The notes: a model not told the origin generated them from the letters alone. Numbered from the stretch's first letter, positions 24,709 through 35,014 are shown. The stretch: 64,000 nt of DNA from Streptococcus hyointestinalis (GCF_900459405.1 NZ_UHFN01000007.1:310001-374000); one strand, 5' to 3'. Program-made: numbers and translations.

Positions 24709-27651
24709 ATGGCAGAATTAGAATCAGTTTTAGAACAAAAACTGATTGATCAACTGTGTCAAGGCGAGTCTCAATGGACTTATCGTCCAGATATTAGAAC
24801 AGAAGAGGAGCTTTGGGATAATTTCAGATATATTCTTGAACAAAACAACAAAGCTAAATTAAATGATGGTCGTCTAACTGATAGTGAGTTTGCTAAAATT
24901 AAAAATGATTTATCACACGCTTCTTTTTACGATGCAGGAAAATGGCTAGTCGGCGAAAACGGTCAAGTGTATGTCCATGTGCAACGTGGCAATGAGCCCC
25001 TTCATTTACTGGTCTTAAATAATGAGCATATTGCAGGTGGGACAAGTGTCTATGAGGTCATCAATCAATATCAAGCCTTTGGCGAAGATGATGCGCGTGA
25101 TCGTCGTTTTGACGTGACTTTACTCATCAACGGAATTCCGATGATTCATATTGAATTAAAAAACAAAGATCATTCCTATATGGACGGATTCCATCAAATC
25201 AAGAAATACATTGCTGAAGGCAAGTTCCGTGGTCTCTTCTCAAATGTTCAAATGTTTGTCATAAGTAACGGCGTTGATACCAAGTATTTTTCAGCCGCTA
25301 GAGATAATGAGCTCAACAAAAAATTCTTAACCGGCTGGATTGACCATGACAATCAACCAGTGCCAGATTTTATTGACTTTGCAAAAGCGGTACTCAAGAT
25401 TCCAGAAGCGCATGAAATGGTGACCAAATATATCGTTTTGGATAACGATAAAAAGAAATTGCTGATATTGAGACCTTACCAAATCCATGCTATCGAAGCC
25501 ATGCGTGACGCTTCCAAAAAAGGTAAATCAGGCTTTATCTGGCATACAACAGGCTCTGGAAAGACTATGACCTCCTATAAAGCCACACGTAATCTCTTAA
25601 TGGACATTCCGTCTATTGAAAAGACTATTTTCTTAATTGACCGGAAAGACCTTGATGTGCAAACGAAACTCGCCTTTCAGTCCTATGCTGATAACGATAC
25701 GATTGATGTTGATGATACGGAAAACGTTAATGCATTGATTAAAAAATTGACAGACGGAAGACGTCAAATGATTGTGACCACACGTCAAAAAATGCAAACA
25801 ATGATCAATAAACGTTTGAAAGAAGGGACAACAGATTACAACAAAATTCGAGCTTTAAAGGTTGCCTTTGTTGTTGACGAATGCCATAGAGCTGTCACAC
25901 CACAGACAAAGAGAGAGTTAGAAGCTTTCTTTGCCAATTCCTTATGGTTTGGATTTACGGGAACGCCGATTTTTGAAGATAATAAATACGAACAAAAAGG
26001 TGACTTAGCTCAGACGACAAAACAGTTATACGGAGACTGTTTACACAGCTATACTATCAAAGAAGCGATTCATGATGGAGCTGTCCTTGGTTTCATGGTT
26101 GAAACACTTGGTAAAAACGGGCTTACTCCAGAAGAAGAGGAGCGTACCTATGGAAAAGAAGCTCATATGCGTCAAGTTTTAGATGTTATTTTGAACAAAT
26201 CTTTTGCCAAATTTGGTATGGAAAAAGGTAGAGGTGAGACCTATGAAGCTATGTTTACCGTTAGTTCCATCGAACAGGCTCAAAAATATTATGAGCTTAT
26301 CAAACGGATAAAAGCTGGTCAGGACGAGCTAAAAATTAGTGAGGACATTCGTCGAGCTCTCCCAGATTTTCCAAAAGTTGCCATTACTTATTCAGTTACT
26401 GAAAACGATGAAGCTTCTAAACTGAATCAAGATAAGATGAAAGAAGCTTTGGACGATTATAATGATATGTTTGGTACAAATTATAATCTGGCGGGTATCA
26501 ATGCTTACAATGCTAATTTGAACGATCGCTTAGCACGTAAAGAGAAAAAATACTTAAATCGTAGTCAGCAACTTGATATCGTTATTGTTGTCGATAGACT
26601 TTTGACGGGATTTGATGTTCCTTGTTTGTCAACACTTTTCATTGATCGTCAACCGATGTCTCCACAAAACTTAATTCAAGCTTTCTCACGTACCAATCGC
26701 CTGTTTGATACGAAAAAACAATACGGTCAAATCGTCACTTTCCAATCACCACAAGCATTCAAAGAAGCTATCAATTCGGCATTAGCCTTATATTCACGTG
26801 GTGGAGAAGGTGAGCCTTTAGCAGAAGACTTTGAGACTGTTAAAGAAGAGTTTATTACTTCCTTGAAAATTGTTCGTCTTTTAGCAGAGACACCTCAAGA
26901 AGTTATTTCTTTGTCTAAAGAGCAAAAGATACAATTTATCGCTGACTTTAGAGGCTTAGACCATTCATTTAATCATCTAAAAGCCTTCACAGATTATGAC
27001 CCGCACATTTTGACAGAGAATCATTTTTCACAAGAAGAATACGAGGATTATGCGGCGGTTTATAAAAATGTTTTAGCAGAGTTGAAAACAGACGAGCCAG
27101 GCGAGGGGAATGCAAACGATACAATTACTGATGACTATGAGCTTGTAGCTGTTGATAAAATCACTGTTGATTACGATTATATTATTGATTTGATTAGTGG
27201 TTTTGTCGATTCTCTTGGTGATGTCGAAAGCGAAGCAGAGTATGAAAAGAAACTGGCTGAAATCAAAGATACTATAGCGGCCTATTCAGAAGATAATCCA
27301 AAACTGGGTGCTCTTCTAGAAGGTGTTCTTGAAGATATTATCAATCATAAGGAAAAGTATGAAAATCAGGATGTCTCTATCATTGTCAATCAACTGCGCC
27401 AATCAGCTATTGAAAAGGAAATCAGACAATTTTCCGAGAAATGGTTTGTTGATTTCGAGGATGTTAAGTACGAGGCTTATCATTTTAAAGATGGCAAGCT
27501 AGCCAATGAAAACAAATTAAAGGAAAAAGCTAACTATGCAGCTTATAAAGAGGCAACAGAGGAACCCGTTAAAAAATTCAAGTTCTTTAGTGCAATGATC
27601 AAAGACTTTAAAGATGTTTTGATGCCAGAAATTGCTCCATTATTTAACTAA
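24709..27651 (+). CDS. hsdR: Type I restriction endonuclease subunit HsdR
   Basis: 980 residues behind AAAGGATAAG. The N-terminal nuclease domain has the RecB-like core (FDVTLLINGIPMIHIELKNK, about 139-158). The SF2 translocase has Walker A TTGSGKT (about 280) and DECHR (about 389), plus motifs TGTP and QAFSRTNR. HsdR pulls DNA through the bound complex and cuts on collision. It is intact and in operon with hsdM/hsdS, 4 bases after the hsdS stop. Cleavage without a working HsdS is unlikely. Confidence 0.93.
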   Translation: MAELESVLEQKLIDQLCQGESQWTYRPDIRTEEELWDNFRYILEQNNKAKLNDGRLTDSEFAKIKNDLSHASFYDAGKWLVGENGQVYVHVQRGNEPLHLLVLNNEHIAGGTSVYEVINQYQAFGEDDARDRRFDVTLLINGIPMIHIELKNKDHSYMDGFHQIKKYIAEGKFRGLFSNVQMFVISNGVDTKYFSAARDNELNKKFLTGWIDHDNQPVPDFIDFAKAVLKIPEAHEMVTKYIVLDNDKKKLLILRPYQIHAIEAMRDASKKGKSGFIWHTTGSGKTMTSYKATRNLLMDIPSIEKTIFLIDRKDLDVQTKLAFQSYADNDTIDVDDTENVNALIKKLTDGRRQMIVTTRQKMQTMINKRLKEGTTDYNKIRALKVAFVVDECHRAVTPQTKRELEAFFANSLWFGFTGTPIFEDNKYEQKGDLAQTTKQLYGDCLHSYTIKEAIHDGAVLGFMVETLGKNGLTPEEEERTYGKEAHMRQVLDVILNKSFAKFGMEKGRGETYEAMFTVSSIEQAQKYYELIKRIKAGQDELKISEDIRRALPDFPKVAITYSVTENDEASKLNQDKMKEALDDYNDMFGTNYNLAGINAYNANLNDRLARKEKKYLNRSQQLDIVIVVDRLLTGFDVPCLSTLFIDRQPMSPQNLIQAFSRTNRLFDTKKQYGQIVTFQSPQAFKEAINSALALYSRGGEGEPLAEDFETVKEEFITSLKIVRLLAETPQEVISLSKEQKIQFIADFRGLDHSFNHLKAFTDYDPHILTENHFSQEEYEDYAAVYKNVLAELKTDEPGEGNANDTITDDYELVAVDKITVDYDYIIDLISGFVDSLGDVESEAEYEKKLAEIKDTIAAYSEDNPKLGALLEGVLEDIINHKEKYENQDVSIIVNQLRQSAIEKEIRQFSEKWFVDFEDVKYEAYHFKDGKLANENKLKEKANYAAYKEATEEPVKKFKFFSAMIKDFKDVLMPEIAPLFN

Positions 27652-27654
27652 TCA

Positions 27655-27689
27655 AATAGACCTTGAAGTTGATTCAAGGTCTATTTTTT
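27655..27689. terminator. Bidirectional terminator between hsdR and the recombinase gene
   Basis: AATAGACCTTGAA-GTTGA-TTCAAGGTCTATT followed by TTTT on the plus strand. The minus-strand recombinase gene stops at its edge. Confidence 0.85.
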
Positions 27690-28620
27690 AGGAATTTAAA
27701 CTGGATAGTGAGCGCATAATGATGTCAATGTCTTTACTCTCTAGCTCGTTAATAATATGGAGATATGTTTTTTGAGTGGTCGTCATATTAGAGTGCCCAA
27801 GTCGTCTTGCTACACTTGCGATAGAAACGCCTGCAAAGAGGAGCAGTGAGGCATGGGTATGGCGTAAACCATGAATAGAAATGATAGGAATGCCAGCATT
27901 TTTACAATGTCTAGCTAGTCGGTCATTTACGGTAGAATTATAAATTTTACCTGTTACGAAAATAGGCTTATCCTCGGGTAGGTTTTTGAGTAACTCTGCA
28001 AACTGAATAACTGTTTGCCAATCGATAGGAATTTTTCTAATGGAGGATTGATTTTTAGTCGGTAAAAAGCCACCGTCGCCTTTATAATCCCATGTTTTTG
28101 AGACGGAAAGTGTTTGTCGCGTTAAATCAAAATCTTTTGGGGTTAGAGCGAGCGCTTCTGAAAAACGTAAGCCAGTTTTGGCAATCAATAAAATCAACCA
28201 ATCCATATTAATTTGCGGGGCTAAATCAAGGTCATCAAGGAGTTTGTGGAGTTCGTACTGATTGAGAAACTTAGGTTTCTTAGCACGTGGTTGTTTGCCT
28301 TTAATGATGGCTTTACGTGTTGGGTCTCGCTGAATAAGTCCCTCATCAACAGCATCCATAATGGCACATTTTAAGTGGTGATGAAAATCCATTGTAGTTT
28401 GTTTTTCATGAACGCTTGCATATTGATTTAATAATTTTTGATAAGAAAAGCGATCCAACTGCTGTATCTGTAATGTTGGCACCAACTTTTCAAGCCAGCG
28501 ATGAGCCATATGGTACTTTTTCATGGTCACAGGGCGGATAGCTCCCTCTTTGTAGACCATAATCCATTGCTTATAATAATCACAAAATAACATTGTTTCA
28601 GAATTCATTGTTTCTATCAT
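27688..28620 (-). CDS. Tyrosine recombinase/integrase next to hsdS fragments
   Basis: 310 residues with AGAGGAGG upstream. The N-terminal SAM-like DNA-binding domain is followed by the catalytic domain: Arg in KTGLRFSEAL, HGLRHTHAS (His-x-x-Arg), GHSNMTTTQKTYLH with the His and the nucleophile Tyr. Small recombinases of this type (CreX/PsrA class) lie in type I R-M loci and swap or invert hsdS segments. Its start overlaps the partial inverted hsdS, and it faces hsdR. A prophage-type integrase is the alternative, but no phage genes are nearby. Confidence 0.85.
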   Translation of the reverse strand: MIETMNSETMLFCDYYKQWIMVYKEGAIRPVTMKKYHMAHRWLEKLVPTLQIQQLDRFSYQKLLNQYASVHEKQTTMDFHHHLKCAIMDAVDEGLIQRDPTRKAIIKGKQPRAKKPKFLNQYELHKLLDDLDLAPQINMDWLILLIAKTGLRFSEALALTPKDFDLTRQTLSVSKTWDYKGDGGFLPTKNQSSIRKIPIDWQTVIQFAELLKNLPEDKPIFVTGKIYNSTVNDRLARHCKNAGIPIISIHGLRHTHASLLLFAGVSIASVARRLGHSNMTTTQKTYLHIINELESKDIDIIMRSLSSLNS

Positions 28621-29242
28621 AAAATGATAAACCTCCTCTCAATAATGTATCATAAAGAGTATTAAAATATGTTTTAGAACCTAATTTTTTATCAGAAACC
28701 AGATCTTTCATAAAAATGCCCACATTTTTGAAACCAAAACACTTACGCTGATGAAGGGTGATGAGGGTATTTATTTTCTCAAATAGACCAGCAATTTTAG
28801 CTTGCTCCTCATTTGAGATAGGTACATAAAAATCAGTATTTGATACCAATTTCCAATCGGCTCTTGGCATTTTTGTTCCTGAAGACTGATTAGCTGCATT
28901 ATCATATTGAGGTGTCTGAATCAACCAATACAAAAAATTCTTGTCCATATTTATTGGACGTAAAACCCACCAGTCTCCCACTGCAACTCCTTTGAAATCA
29001 GGATTTAGCCAGTTATGTAGGTAAGGACGAAGCTTACCATAAAGAATATCTTCTTCAGTGAATATGATTCCGTTTTTTTCAGCATCTTTTGAACAAACAT
29101 CTTTATTAAGAATTCCTTGTTCAGAGATAACATCCTCATATTCTATACAGGGATTATCTGGATTTGAAATCATTGTATTCGATTGCCGCTGAGCGAACTT
29201 TTCGAACTTACGCTGTTCCCAAGGGTAAGTAAATGATTGGAA
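28598..29242 (-). pseudogene. Partial, inverted hsdS cassette
   Basis: The frame is open from 29242 and reads FTYPWEQRKFEKFAQRQS, a typical recognition-domain opening, before the first ATG at 29173. One recognition domain follows (GKLRPYLHNW, GDWWVLRP, YWLIQTPQYDN), then the conserved spacer EKINTLITLHQRKC, after which the sequence leaves the HsdS pattern. There is no start signal, as expected for a silent storage cassette. It lies opposite to hsdM-hsdS-hsdR; the LITLHQRKC region forms an inverted partial repeat with the one near 24620. Confidence 0.75.
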
Positions 29243-29293
29243 TTATAAAATATCAAATGGTTGTTTTATCTAAGAGCTTTTTCCTTTGTGTCA

Positions 29294-29322
29294 TTGTTTT
29301 GGCACTAGCTTTTTGCTATAAT
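29294..29322 (+). promoter_or_regulatory. Promoter of the EamA-MFS gene pair
   Basis: TTGTTT (29294-29299), 17-base spacer, TATAAT (29317-29322), then AAGGAGG before the ATG at 29348. Confidence 0.7.
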
Positions 29323-29347
29323 GAAGAAAGATGATTAAGGAGGGGTT

Positions 29348-30268
29348 ATGTCTAAACAAGGAGTTGGTGTGCTGTTGACACTGATTGCAGGTATTGCTTG
29401 GGGGATTTCGGGCATTAGTGGGCAGTATCTTTTGTCTCATGGTCTTAATATCAATGCTTTATCGTCTATTCGGCTATTGATTTCGGGGATTTGTCTATTA
29501 GGAGTGGTTGCGATAAGCGACTTTGCTAAGGTAAGAGCAGCGCTTAGGGACAAGGAGTTTCTGGTGACAATGCTTATCTTTTCCTGCTTTGGTTTGGTAG
29601 CCAATCAATACGCTTATCTAAAAGCCATTTCTTACACCAATGCTGGGACAGCTACGGTCTTGCAGTACATGGCACCCGTTATTATCATCGTTTTAGCCAG
29701 TATCAAAAAACGGCAGTTGCCGAGATGGGTTGAGATCATCTCTATTTTTTTGGCTGTGTTTGGAACCTTTATCATGGCAACGCACGGTCAGCTAGCTAGC
29801 CTTGCGCTGACGCCAGCAGGGCTTTTCTGGGGGATTTTATCCGCCTTTACCTATGTGGCTTATATCTTGATTCCGGTCAATGCCATTCGCAAATGGGGGA
29901 GTCTCTTGGTGCTTGGGGTGAGCATGCTCTTTGGTGGTGTGCTCTTTAGCCTTTTGACGCAGGCGTGGACCTATCACTACCCAGTAGACGTCCGCTCTTT
30001 ATTAGCTTACATTGGCATTATTGGTATTGGGACGCTCTTTGCCTATACGGCTTTTTTAAAGGGAACAACTATTATCGGAGCGGTCAAAGGCAGCCTTTTA
30101 GCGTCCGTTGAGCCGATTTCGTCTGTGCTTCTGACTGTGCTGATTTTTGGAGAGCATTTTTATGCCAGTGACCTATTTGGCATGGTGCTTATCATCTTAG
30201 CAGTCATGCTGATTTCCATTCAAGATTTGCTCGTAGAAAAGCTTAGAAAGAAAGGAGCTAGGCTGTAA
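29348..30268 (+). CDS. EamA/DMT-family transporter
   Basis: 306 residues, AAGGAGG upstream. Two EamA repeats of five membrane helices each: the first opens GVLLTLIAGIAWGISGISG, the second around residue 155 with AGLFWGILSAFTYVAYILI. Glu in ASVEPISSVLLTVLIFGE is typical of the last helices. These proteins export metabolites or amino acids. The stop overlaps the next gene's start (TAATG), so it is co-translated with an MFS exporter. Confidence 0.88.
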   Translation: MSKQGVGVLLTLIAGIAWGISGISGQYLLSHGLNINALSSIRLLISGICLLGVVAISDFAKVRAALRDKEFLVTMLIFSCFGLVANQYAYLKAISYTNAGTATVLQYMAPVIIIVLASIKKRQLPRWVEIISIFLAVFGTFIMATHGQLASLALTPAGLFWGILSAFTYVAYILIPVNAIRKWGSLLVLGVSMLFGGVLFSLLTQAWTYHYPVDVRSLLAYIGIIGIGTLFAYTAFLKGTTIIGAVKGSLLASVEPISSVLLTVLIFGEHFYASDLFGMVLIILAVMLISIQDLLVEKLRKKGARL

Positions 30269-31665
30269 TGTCCGAAGAAACTTTATCCGCAAAAGTCATC
30301 AGAGCAGTGATTGCTGTTGGCTTGCTGTCATTTTGTGGCGTTGTCGTTGAGACGGCTATGAATATTACCTTTCCCATTTTGATGAAAACGTTTCATATCA
30401 ACACCTCTACCGTGCAGTGGATGACCACCATTTATCTTTTGGTCGTAGCTCTGGTGGTGCCTTTATCAGCCTATCTCAAACGCTCTTTTAAGACCAAGAC
30501 ACTCTTTTGCGCAGCTAATATTCTTTTTATCATCGGGCTTTTGGTGGATATTGTCGCACCAAGCTTTGGGTTGCTGCTTTTTGGGCGTGTCATTCAGGGG
30601 ATAGGTGTCGGGATCGCACTGCCTTTGATGTTTAATATCATCCTAGATCAGGTGCCTATGAGTAAGATTGGGACCATGATGGGGGTCGGCACTTTGATTA
30701 CTGCGGTTGCGCCTGCGGTCGGTCCTACCTTTGGTGGCTTTGTGGCTTCCAGTCTTGGCTGGCGCTACATTTTTATCTTGCTGCTTCCTATACTCATCAT
30801 CTCCTTTATCTTAGGCGTGACAGCGATTGAGCAAAAGACAAAGGTTGTCTTTGAAATTCTTGATGTCATCAGCTTTTTAGCTATCTTAGCGCTGTTTATC
30901 GGCTTAATTTTAGCGCTTAATAATCTAGCAGAGTACGCTTTTTACCAGCCTGAGGTCTGGGCTTGGTTCTTGCTGGGTGTTTGTGGGCTTGTCCTTCTCA
31001 TCAAGCGCAGTCAAAAGCTCACGCAGCCTATCATCGCTCTTGATGTCTTGAAAAATCCGATTTTTGCAGGGCATGTGCTTGCCTTTTTCCTCTTTCAGAC
31101 GGTCAATCTTGGCATGTCCTTCTTGATTCCAAACTATATCCAGCTGGTCAATCACTCAAGTGCGACTATCGCGGGGCTCTTGGTTTTTCCAGCAGCATTT
31201 CTGGGAGCGTCTTGCTCGCCATTTAGCGGTTATTTGCTAGATAGGCTAGGCGCTAAAAAACCGATTTTGTTTGGAACGAGCTTGATTGTGATTGCTCTTG
31301 CGCTCTTTTCTGTCTTTGGGCGTCACTTGCAAAATGGCTATTTGACCGCTATTTACATTATCTTTATGTGTGGGATGGGGATTGCCTTTGGCAATATCAT
31401 GACCAGCGGGCAAAAGGGTGTCCCTGAAAAAAATCGCTCAGACGCCAATGCTATCTTTAACACCCTGCAACAGTTTGCGGGAGCTGTTGGAACAACGCTA
31501 GCGTCCCTTATAGTTGCTATTAGCCAGTCTGCGTCTAATATCAGCCAGAGCCAAGCAACTGCAAAAGGCAGCCAGATGGCATTTATATGCTTACTAGTGC
31601 TTGCTATTATTGAGTGGCTTGTCCTTTACAAAGTGGTGGATAACACACCCAGATCATCTCAGTAA
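30268..31665 (+). CDS. MFS drug/metabolite exporter, DHA2-like
   Basis: 465 residues, about 14 hydrophobic segments. The N-terminal half contains TVQWMTTIYLLVVALVVP and the antiporter-type FGRVIQGIGVGIALPLMFNI motif, plus PAVGPTFGGF, all typical of the EmrB/QacA (DHA2) group. It probably exports hydrophobic compounds using the proton gradient. It is translationally coupled to the EamA gene. Substrate unknown. Confidence 0.88.
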   Translation: MSEETLSAKVIRAVIAVGLLSFCGVVVETAMNITFPILMKTFHINTSTVQWMTTIYLLVVALVVPLSAYLKRSFKTKTLFCAANILFIIGLLVDIVAPSFGLLLFGRVIQGIGVGIALPLMFNIILDQVPMSKIGTMMGVGTLITAVAPAVGPTFGGFVASSLGWRYIFILLLPILIISFILGVTAIEQKTKVVFEILDVISFLAILALFIGLILALNNLAEYAFYQPEVWAWFLLGVCGLVLLIKRSQKLTQPIIALDVLKNPIFAGHVLAFFLFQTVNLGMSFLIPNYIQLVNHSSATIAGLLVFPAAFLGASCSPFSGYLLDRLGAKKPILFGTSLIVIALALFSVFGRHLQNGYLTAIYIIFMCGMGIAFGNIMTSGQKGVPEKNRSDANAIFNTLQQFAGAVGTTLASLIVAISQSASNISQSQATAKGSQMAFICLLVLAIIEWLVLYKVVDNTPRSSQ

Positions 31666-31694
31666 AATGTTTTGCCTTTGGCAAGGCATTTTCA
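31665..31694 (+). terminator. Terminator after the MFS gene
   Basis: AAAATGTTTTGCC-TTT-GGCAAGGCATTTT, pairing at 11 of 13 positions, ending in TTTTC. Confidence 0.7.
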
Positions 31695-31755
31695 ATTCGC
31701 CTTATAAGCCAAAATATGGTAAAATAAAAGCTAAACTAACCTTTTGGAGTAACAT

Positions 31756-32283
31756 GTGAGTATAGACGATTATAGGCCGACCTTTATGGTTGAGGCAGTA
31801 TATGATTTAAAAGCAGAAGACCTGCTTAAGCACGGCATTCATGCCGTTTTAGTAGATTTAGACAACACCTTGATTGCTTGGGACAATCCAGACGGCACCG
31901 CTGAAGTGCGTGCTTGGATTGATGAAATGACAACAGCAGATATTGCCATTGTCGTGGTTTCAAATAACAAGCATTCACGTGTCGAGCGTGCGGTGTCTTT
32001 ATTTGGCGTGGACTTTGTCAGTCGTGCTATGAAGCCTTTCACACGGGGCATCAAGATTGCCATGGAGCGCTATGGTTTCTCGCCAGATGAGGTTATCATG
32101 GTGGGCGATCAGCTCATGACCGATATTCGTGCTAGCCACAGGGCTGGCATTCGCTCGGTTTTGGTCAAGCCATTAGTGACATCAGACGCTTGGAATACCA
32201 AGTTCAATCGCTTTCGTGAGCGCCGCATTTGGCGTAAACTTGAGAAAAAATACGGAAAACTAACCTATCAAAAAGGAATTTAA
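31756..32283 (+). CDS. yqeG: YqeG-family HAD IIIA phosphatase
   Basis: 175 residues. The start is GTG at 31756, with TTGGAG 8 bases before it. The HAD motifs are DLDNTLIAWD (nucleophile Asp, about 33), VVSNN and GDQLMTDIRAS with the second metal Asp pair. YqeG proteins always lead the yqeH GTPase gene in Firmicutes, as here (1-base overlap), and are linked to ribosome assembly or cell division. The substrate is not established. Confidence 0.92.
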   Translation: MSIDDYRPTFMVEAVYDLKAEDLLKHGIHAVLVDLDNTLIAWDNPDGTAEVRAWIDEMTTADIAIVVVSNNKHSRVERAVSLFGVDFVSRAMKPFTRGIKIAMERYGFSPDEVIMVGDQLMTDIRASHRAGIRSVLVKPLVTSDAWNTKFNRFRERRIWRKLEKKYGKLTYQKGI

Positions 32284-33404
32284 TGAACGAAACATTATCT
32301 TGCATCGGTTGCGGTGCACCCATTCAAACAGAAGATTCAAAAGCGCTGGGCTACACCCCAAAGGCTGCCCTTGAAAAGGGCTTAGAGACAGGACAGCTCT
32401 ATTGCCAGCGCTGCTTTAGACTGCGTCACTACAATGACATCACAGATGTACAAATGAGTGACGATGACTTTTTAAAATTGCTTCACGAAGTTGGCGATAG
32501 CAACGCGCTTGTGGTCAACGTGATTGACATTTTTGATGTCAATGGCTCGCTCATCCCAGGGCTTGCTCGCTTTGTTTCTGGCAATGACATCCTTCTTGTC
32601 GGCAATAAAAAAGACATCCTACCAAAGTCTGTCAAGGACAGCAAAATAAAAAATTGGCTCCTAGAGCGTGCGCATGAGGAGGGCTTGCGTCCACTTGATG
32701 TGGTCTTGACCTCTGCGCAAAACCACCAAGCTATCAAAGACTTGATAGCGACTATTGAGCGCCTGAGAAAGGGACGAGATGTCTACATCGTTGGGGTGAC
32801 CAATGTCGGCAAATCAACACTTATCAACGCCATTATCCGTGAGATTACAGGAGACAAGGACACCATTACCACGTCACGTTTTCCTGGCACGACGCTTGAT
32901 AAGATTGAAATTCCGCTGGATGACGGTAGTTTCCTATTTGACACACCGGGGATTATCCACCGCCACCAGATGGCGCACTATCTCTCAGCCAAGGATTTGA
33001 AATACGTCAGCCCTAAAAAAGAAATCAAGCCCAAAACCTACCAGCTCAATCCAGAGCAGACGCTCTTTTTAGGTGGTCTTGCTCGCTTTGACTTTGTAGA
33101 AGGGCAAAAGCAGGGCTTCACTGTCTATATGGACAATAACCTAAATATCCACAGGACAAAACTGGCTGGCGCAGATGCTTTTTACGACAAGCATGTCGGA
33201 CAGCTCTTACAACCGCCAAGTGCTAAAACGCTTGAAAACTTCCCAGAGCTTGTTCGCCATGAATTTACCATTAAGGACAAGATGGATGTGGTTTACTCTG
33301 GTCTTGGCTGGGTGCGTGTCAATGCTAGTCAAGATAAGCCAGTTGTGTTAGCTGCTTGGGCACCAAAGGGTGTCGCTGTTGTGCTGAGAAAAGCGATTAT
33401 TTAA
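32283..33404 (+). CDS. yqeH: Ribosome biogenesis GTPase YqeH
   Basis: 373 residues. An N-terminal zinc finger (CIGCGAPIQ ... CQRCFRL) precedes a circularly permuted GTPase: G4 GNKKDIL (about 102) comes before G1 GVTNVGKST (about 172) and G3 DTPG (about 219). YqeH is needed for assembly of the 30S subunit. It sits in the conserved block yqeG-yqeH-yhbY-nadD-yqeK-rsfS. Confidence 0.95.
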   Translation: MNETLSCIGCGAPIQTEDSKALGYTPKAALEKGLETGQLYCQRCFRLRHYNDITDVQMSDDDFLKLLHEVGDSNALVVNVIDIFDVNGSLIPGLARFVSGNDILLVGNKKDILPKSVKDSKIKNWLLERAHEEGLRPLDVVLTSAQNHQAIKDLIATIERLRKGRDVYIVGVTNVGKSTLINAIIREITGDKDTITTSRFPGTTLDKIEIPLDDGSFLFDTPGIIHRHQMAHYLSAKDLKYVSPKKEIKPKTYQLNPEQTLFLGGLARFDFVEGQKQGFTVYMDNNLNIHRTKLAGADAFYDKHVGQLLQPPSAKTLENFPELVRHEFTIKDKMDVVYSGLGWVRVNASQDKPVVLAAWAPKGVAVVLRKAII

Positions 33405-33419
33405 AGACGAGGAAAACAT

Positions 33420-33731
33420 ATGGCATTAACATCAAAACAACGTGCTTTTTTAAAGTCAGAAGCACATAGCATGAAGCCAATTGTACAGATTGGCAAAAAC
33501 GGTCTCAACGACCAGATTAAGACAAGTGTCAGAAACGCACTTGACGCTCGTGAGTTGATTAAAGTTCAACTCTTACAAAATACAGATGAGGACATCCACG
33601 ACGTAGCTGACATCTTAGAAGAGGAGATTGGGTGTGATACTGTGCTTAAAATTGGGCGCATTCTCATTCTCTACAAGCAGTCAGCCCGCAAGGAAAACCG
33701 CAAACTATCGGTCAAAGTCAAGGCGCTATAA
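33420..33731 (+). CDS. yhbY: RNA-binding protein YhbY (CRM domain)
   Basis: 103 residues covering a single CRM domain: LTSKQRAFLKSEAHSMKPIVQIGKNG at the N-terminus with the GKNG loop, and a basic C-terminus. CRM proteins bind pre-50S ribosomes. 15 bases after yqeH, same operon. Confidence 0.95.
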   Translation: MALTSKQRAFLKSEAHSMKPIVQIGKNGLNDQIKTSVRNALDARELIKVQLLQNTDEDIHDVADILEEEIGCDTVLKIGRILILYKQSARKENRKLSVKVKAL

Positions 33732-33753
33732 GCGCTTCTTTTAGGAGGAATTT

Positions 33754-34386
33754 ATGGCATTAGAATTATTAACACCTTTTACCAAGGTGGAGTTAGAGGA
33801 AGAAAAAGTCACAAGTAACCGTAAGCAAATTGGGCTTTTGGGTGGGAATTTTAATCCTGTCCACAATGCGCATTTGACCATTGCTGACCAAGTGCGCCAG
33901 CAGCTAGGGCTTGATGAGGTTCTTCTGATGCCTGAATACCAACCTCCGCATGTGGATAAAAAGACAACCATTAGCGAAAAACATCGCTTGAGAATGCTTG
34001 AGCTGGCTGTGCGTGACATCGAAGGACTTGGTATTGAGACCATTGAGCTTGAGAGAAAGGGCATTAGCTACACCTATGACACCATGAAGCTTCTGACCGA
34101 GAAAAATCCAGATGTGGATTATTACTTTATCATCGGAGCGGACATGGTGGCTTATCTGCCCAAGTGGCACCGCATTTCAGAGCTGATCCAGATGGTGCAG
34201 TTTGTCGGCGTGCAACGTCCTAAGTACAAGGCAGGGACGTCTTATCCTGTCATCTGGGTGGATGTGCCGCTACTTGACATCTCATCCAGTCTGATTCGAC
34301 GCCAGCTTGAGGAAGGCAAAAAACCAAACTTTCTCTTGCCTCAAGCTGTGCTAGATTATATCGAGAAAGAAGGGCTATACCGATGA
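33754..34386 (+). CDS. nadD: Nicotinate-nucleotide adenylyltransferase
   Basis: 210 residues, strong TAGGAGGA site. The nucleotidyltransferase motif [12 protein letters not shown] (about 31-42) and late [11 protein letters not shown] (ISxxxxR, about 178-188) are diagnostic. NadD joins AMP to nicotinate mononucleotide to make deamido-NAD. The first 28 residues are an extension common in streptococci. The stop overlaps the yqeK start by 4 bases. Confidence 0.96.
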   Translation: MALELLTPFTKVELEEEKVTSNRKQIGLLGGNFNPVHNAHLTIADQVRQQLGLDEVLLMPEYQPPHVDKKTTISEKHRLRMLELAVRDIEGLGIETIELERKGISYTYDTMKLLTEKNPDVDYYFIIGADMVAYLPKWHRISELIQMVQFVGVQRPKYKAGTSYPVIWVDVPLLDISSSLIRRQLEEGKKPNFLLPQAVLDYIEKEGLYR

Positions 34387-34970
34387 GCTATGAATCGTAT
34401 CTTGCTATTAGCCGAGAGGATTTACTTGCGAAAATGGCAGAGCAGATGTCAAAAAAACGCTTAGAGCACTCTTTGGGTGTTGAAGCAGCAGCTATTAGGC
34501 TAGCTAAGCGCTATGGTGCAGACGAGACAAAGGCTGGTCTAGCTGGGCTTTTACATGACTACGCCAAGGAAGTGTCTGATGAGGACTTTTTGGCTTTAAT
34601 TGACAAATATCAGCTGGATAGCGACCTCAAAAACTGGGGCAATAATATCTGGCATGGTGTAGTCGGTATCTACAAAATCAAAGAAGATTTGGAGCTTAGT
34701 GACGCTGAGATTTTACACAGTATTGAGACCCACACGGTGGGCTCAAAAGAGATGAGCCTACTGGATAAAATCATCTACGTTGCCGACTACATAGAGGACG
34801 GCAGAGACTTTCCTGGGGTCGATGAGGCAAGGGAGATTGCCACATCTTCACTTGATAGGGCAGTCGCTTACGAGACAGCAAGAACCGTTGCCTTTCTCGC
34901 TCAAAAAGCACACCCTATCTACCCACAGACTATTGAGACTTATAATGCTTACATAAGCTATTTAAAATAG
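34383..34970 (+). CDS. yqeK: HD-domain hydrolase YqeK (diadenosine tetraphosphatase type)
   Basis: 195 residues with HD-domain metal ligands: [12 protein letters not shown] (His), LLHDYAKEV (His-Asp) and later WHGVVG and SIETHTVG. YqeK enzymes split Ap4A symmetrically to ADP. It overlaps nadD by 4 bases in the conserved block. Confidence 0.93.
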   Translation: MSYESYLAISREDLLAKMAEQMSKKRLEHSLGVEAAAIRLAKRYGADETKAGLAGLLHDYAKEVSDEDFLALIDKYQLDSDLKNWGNNIWHGVVGIYKIKEDLELSDAEILHSIETHTVGSKEMSLLDKIIYVADYIEDGRDFPGVDEAREIATSSLDRAVAYETARTVAFLAQKAHPIYPQTIETYNAYISYLK

Positions 34971-35014
34971 ACATATCATACTTTTATTACAAACGAAATC
35001 ACAGAAAGGAACCT

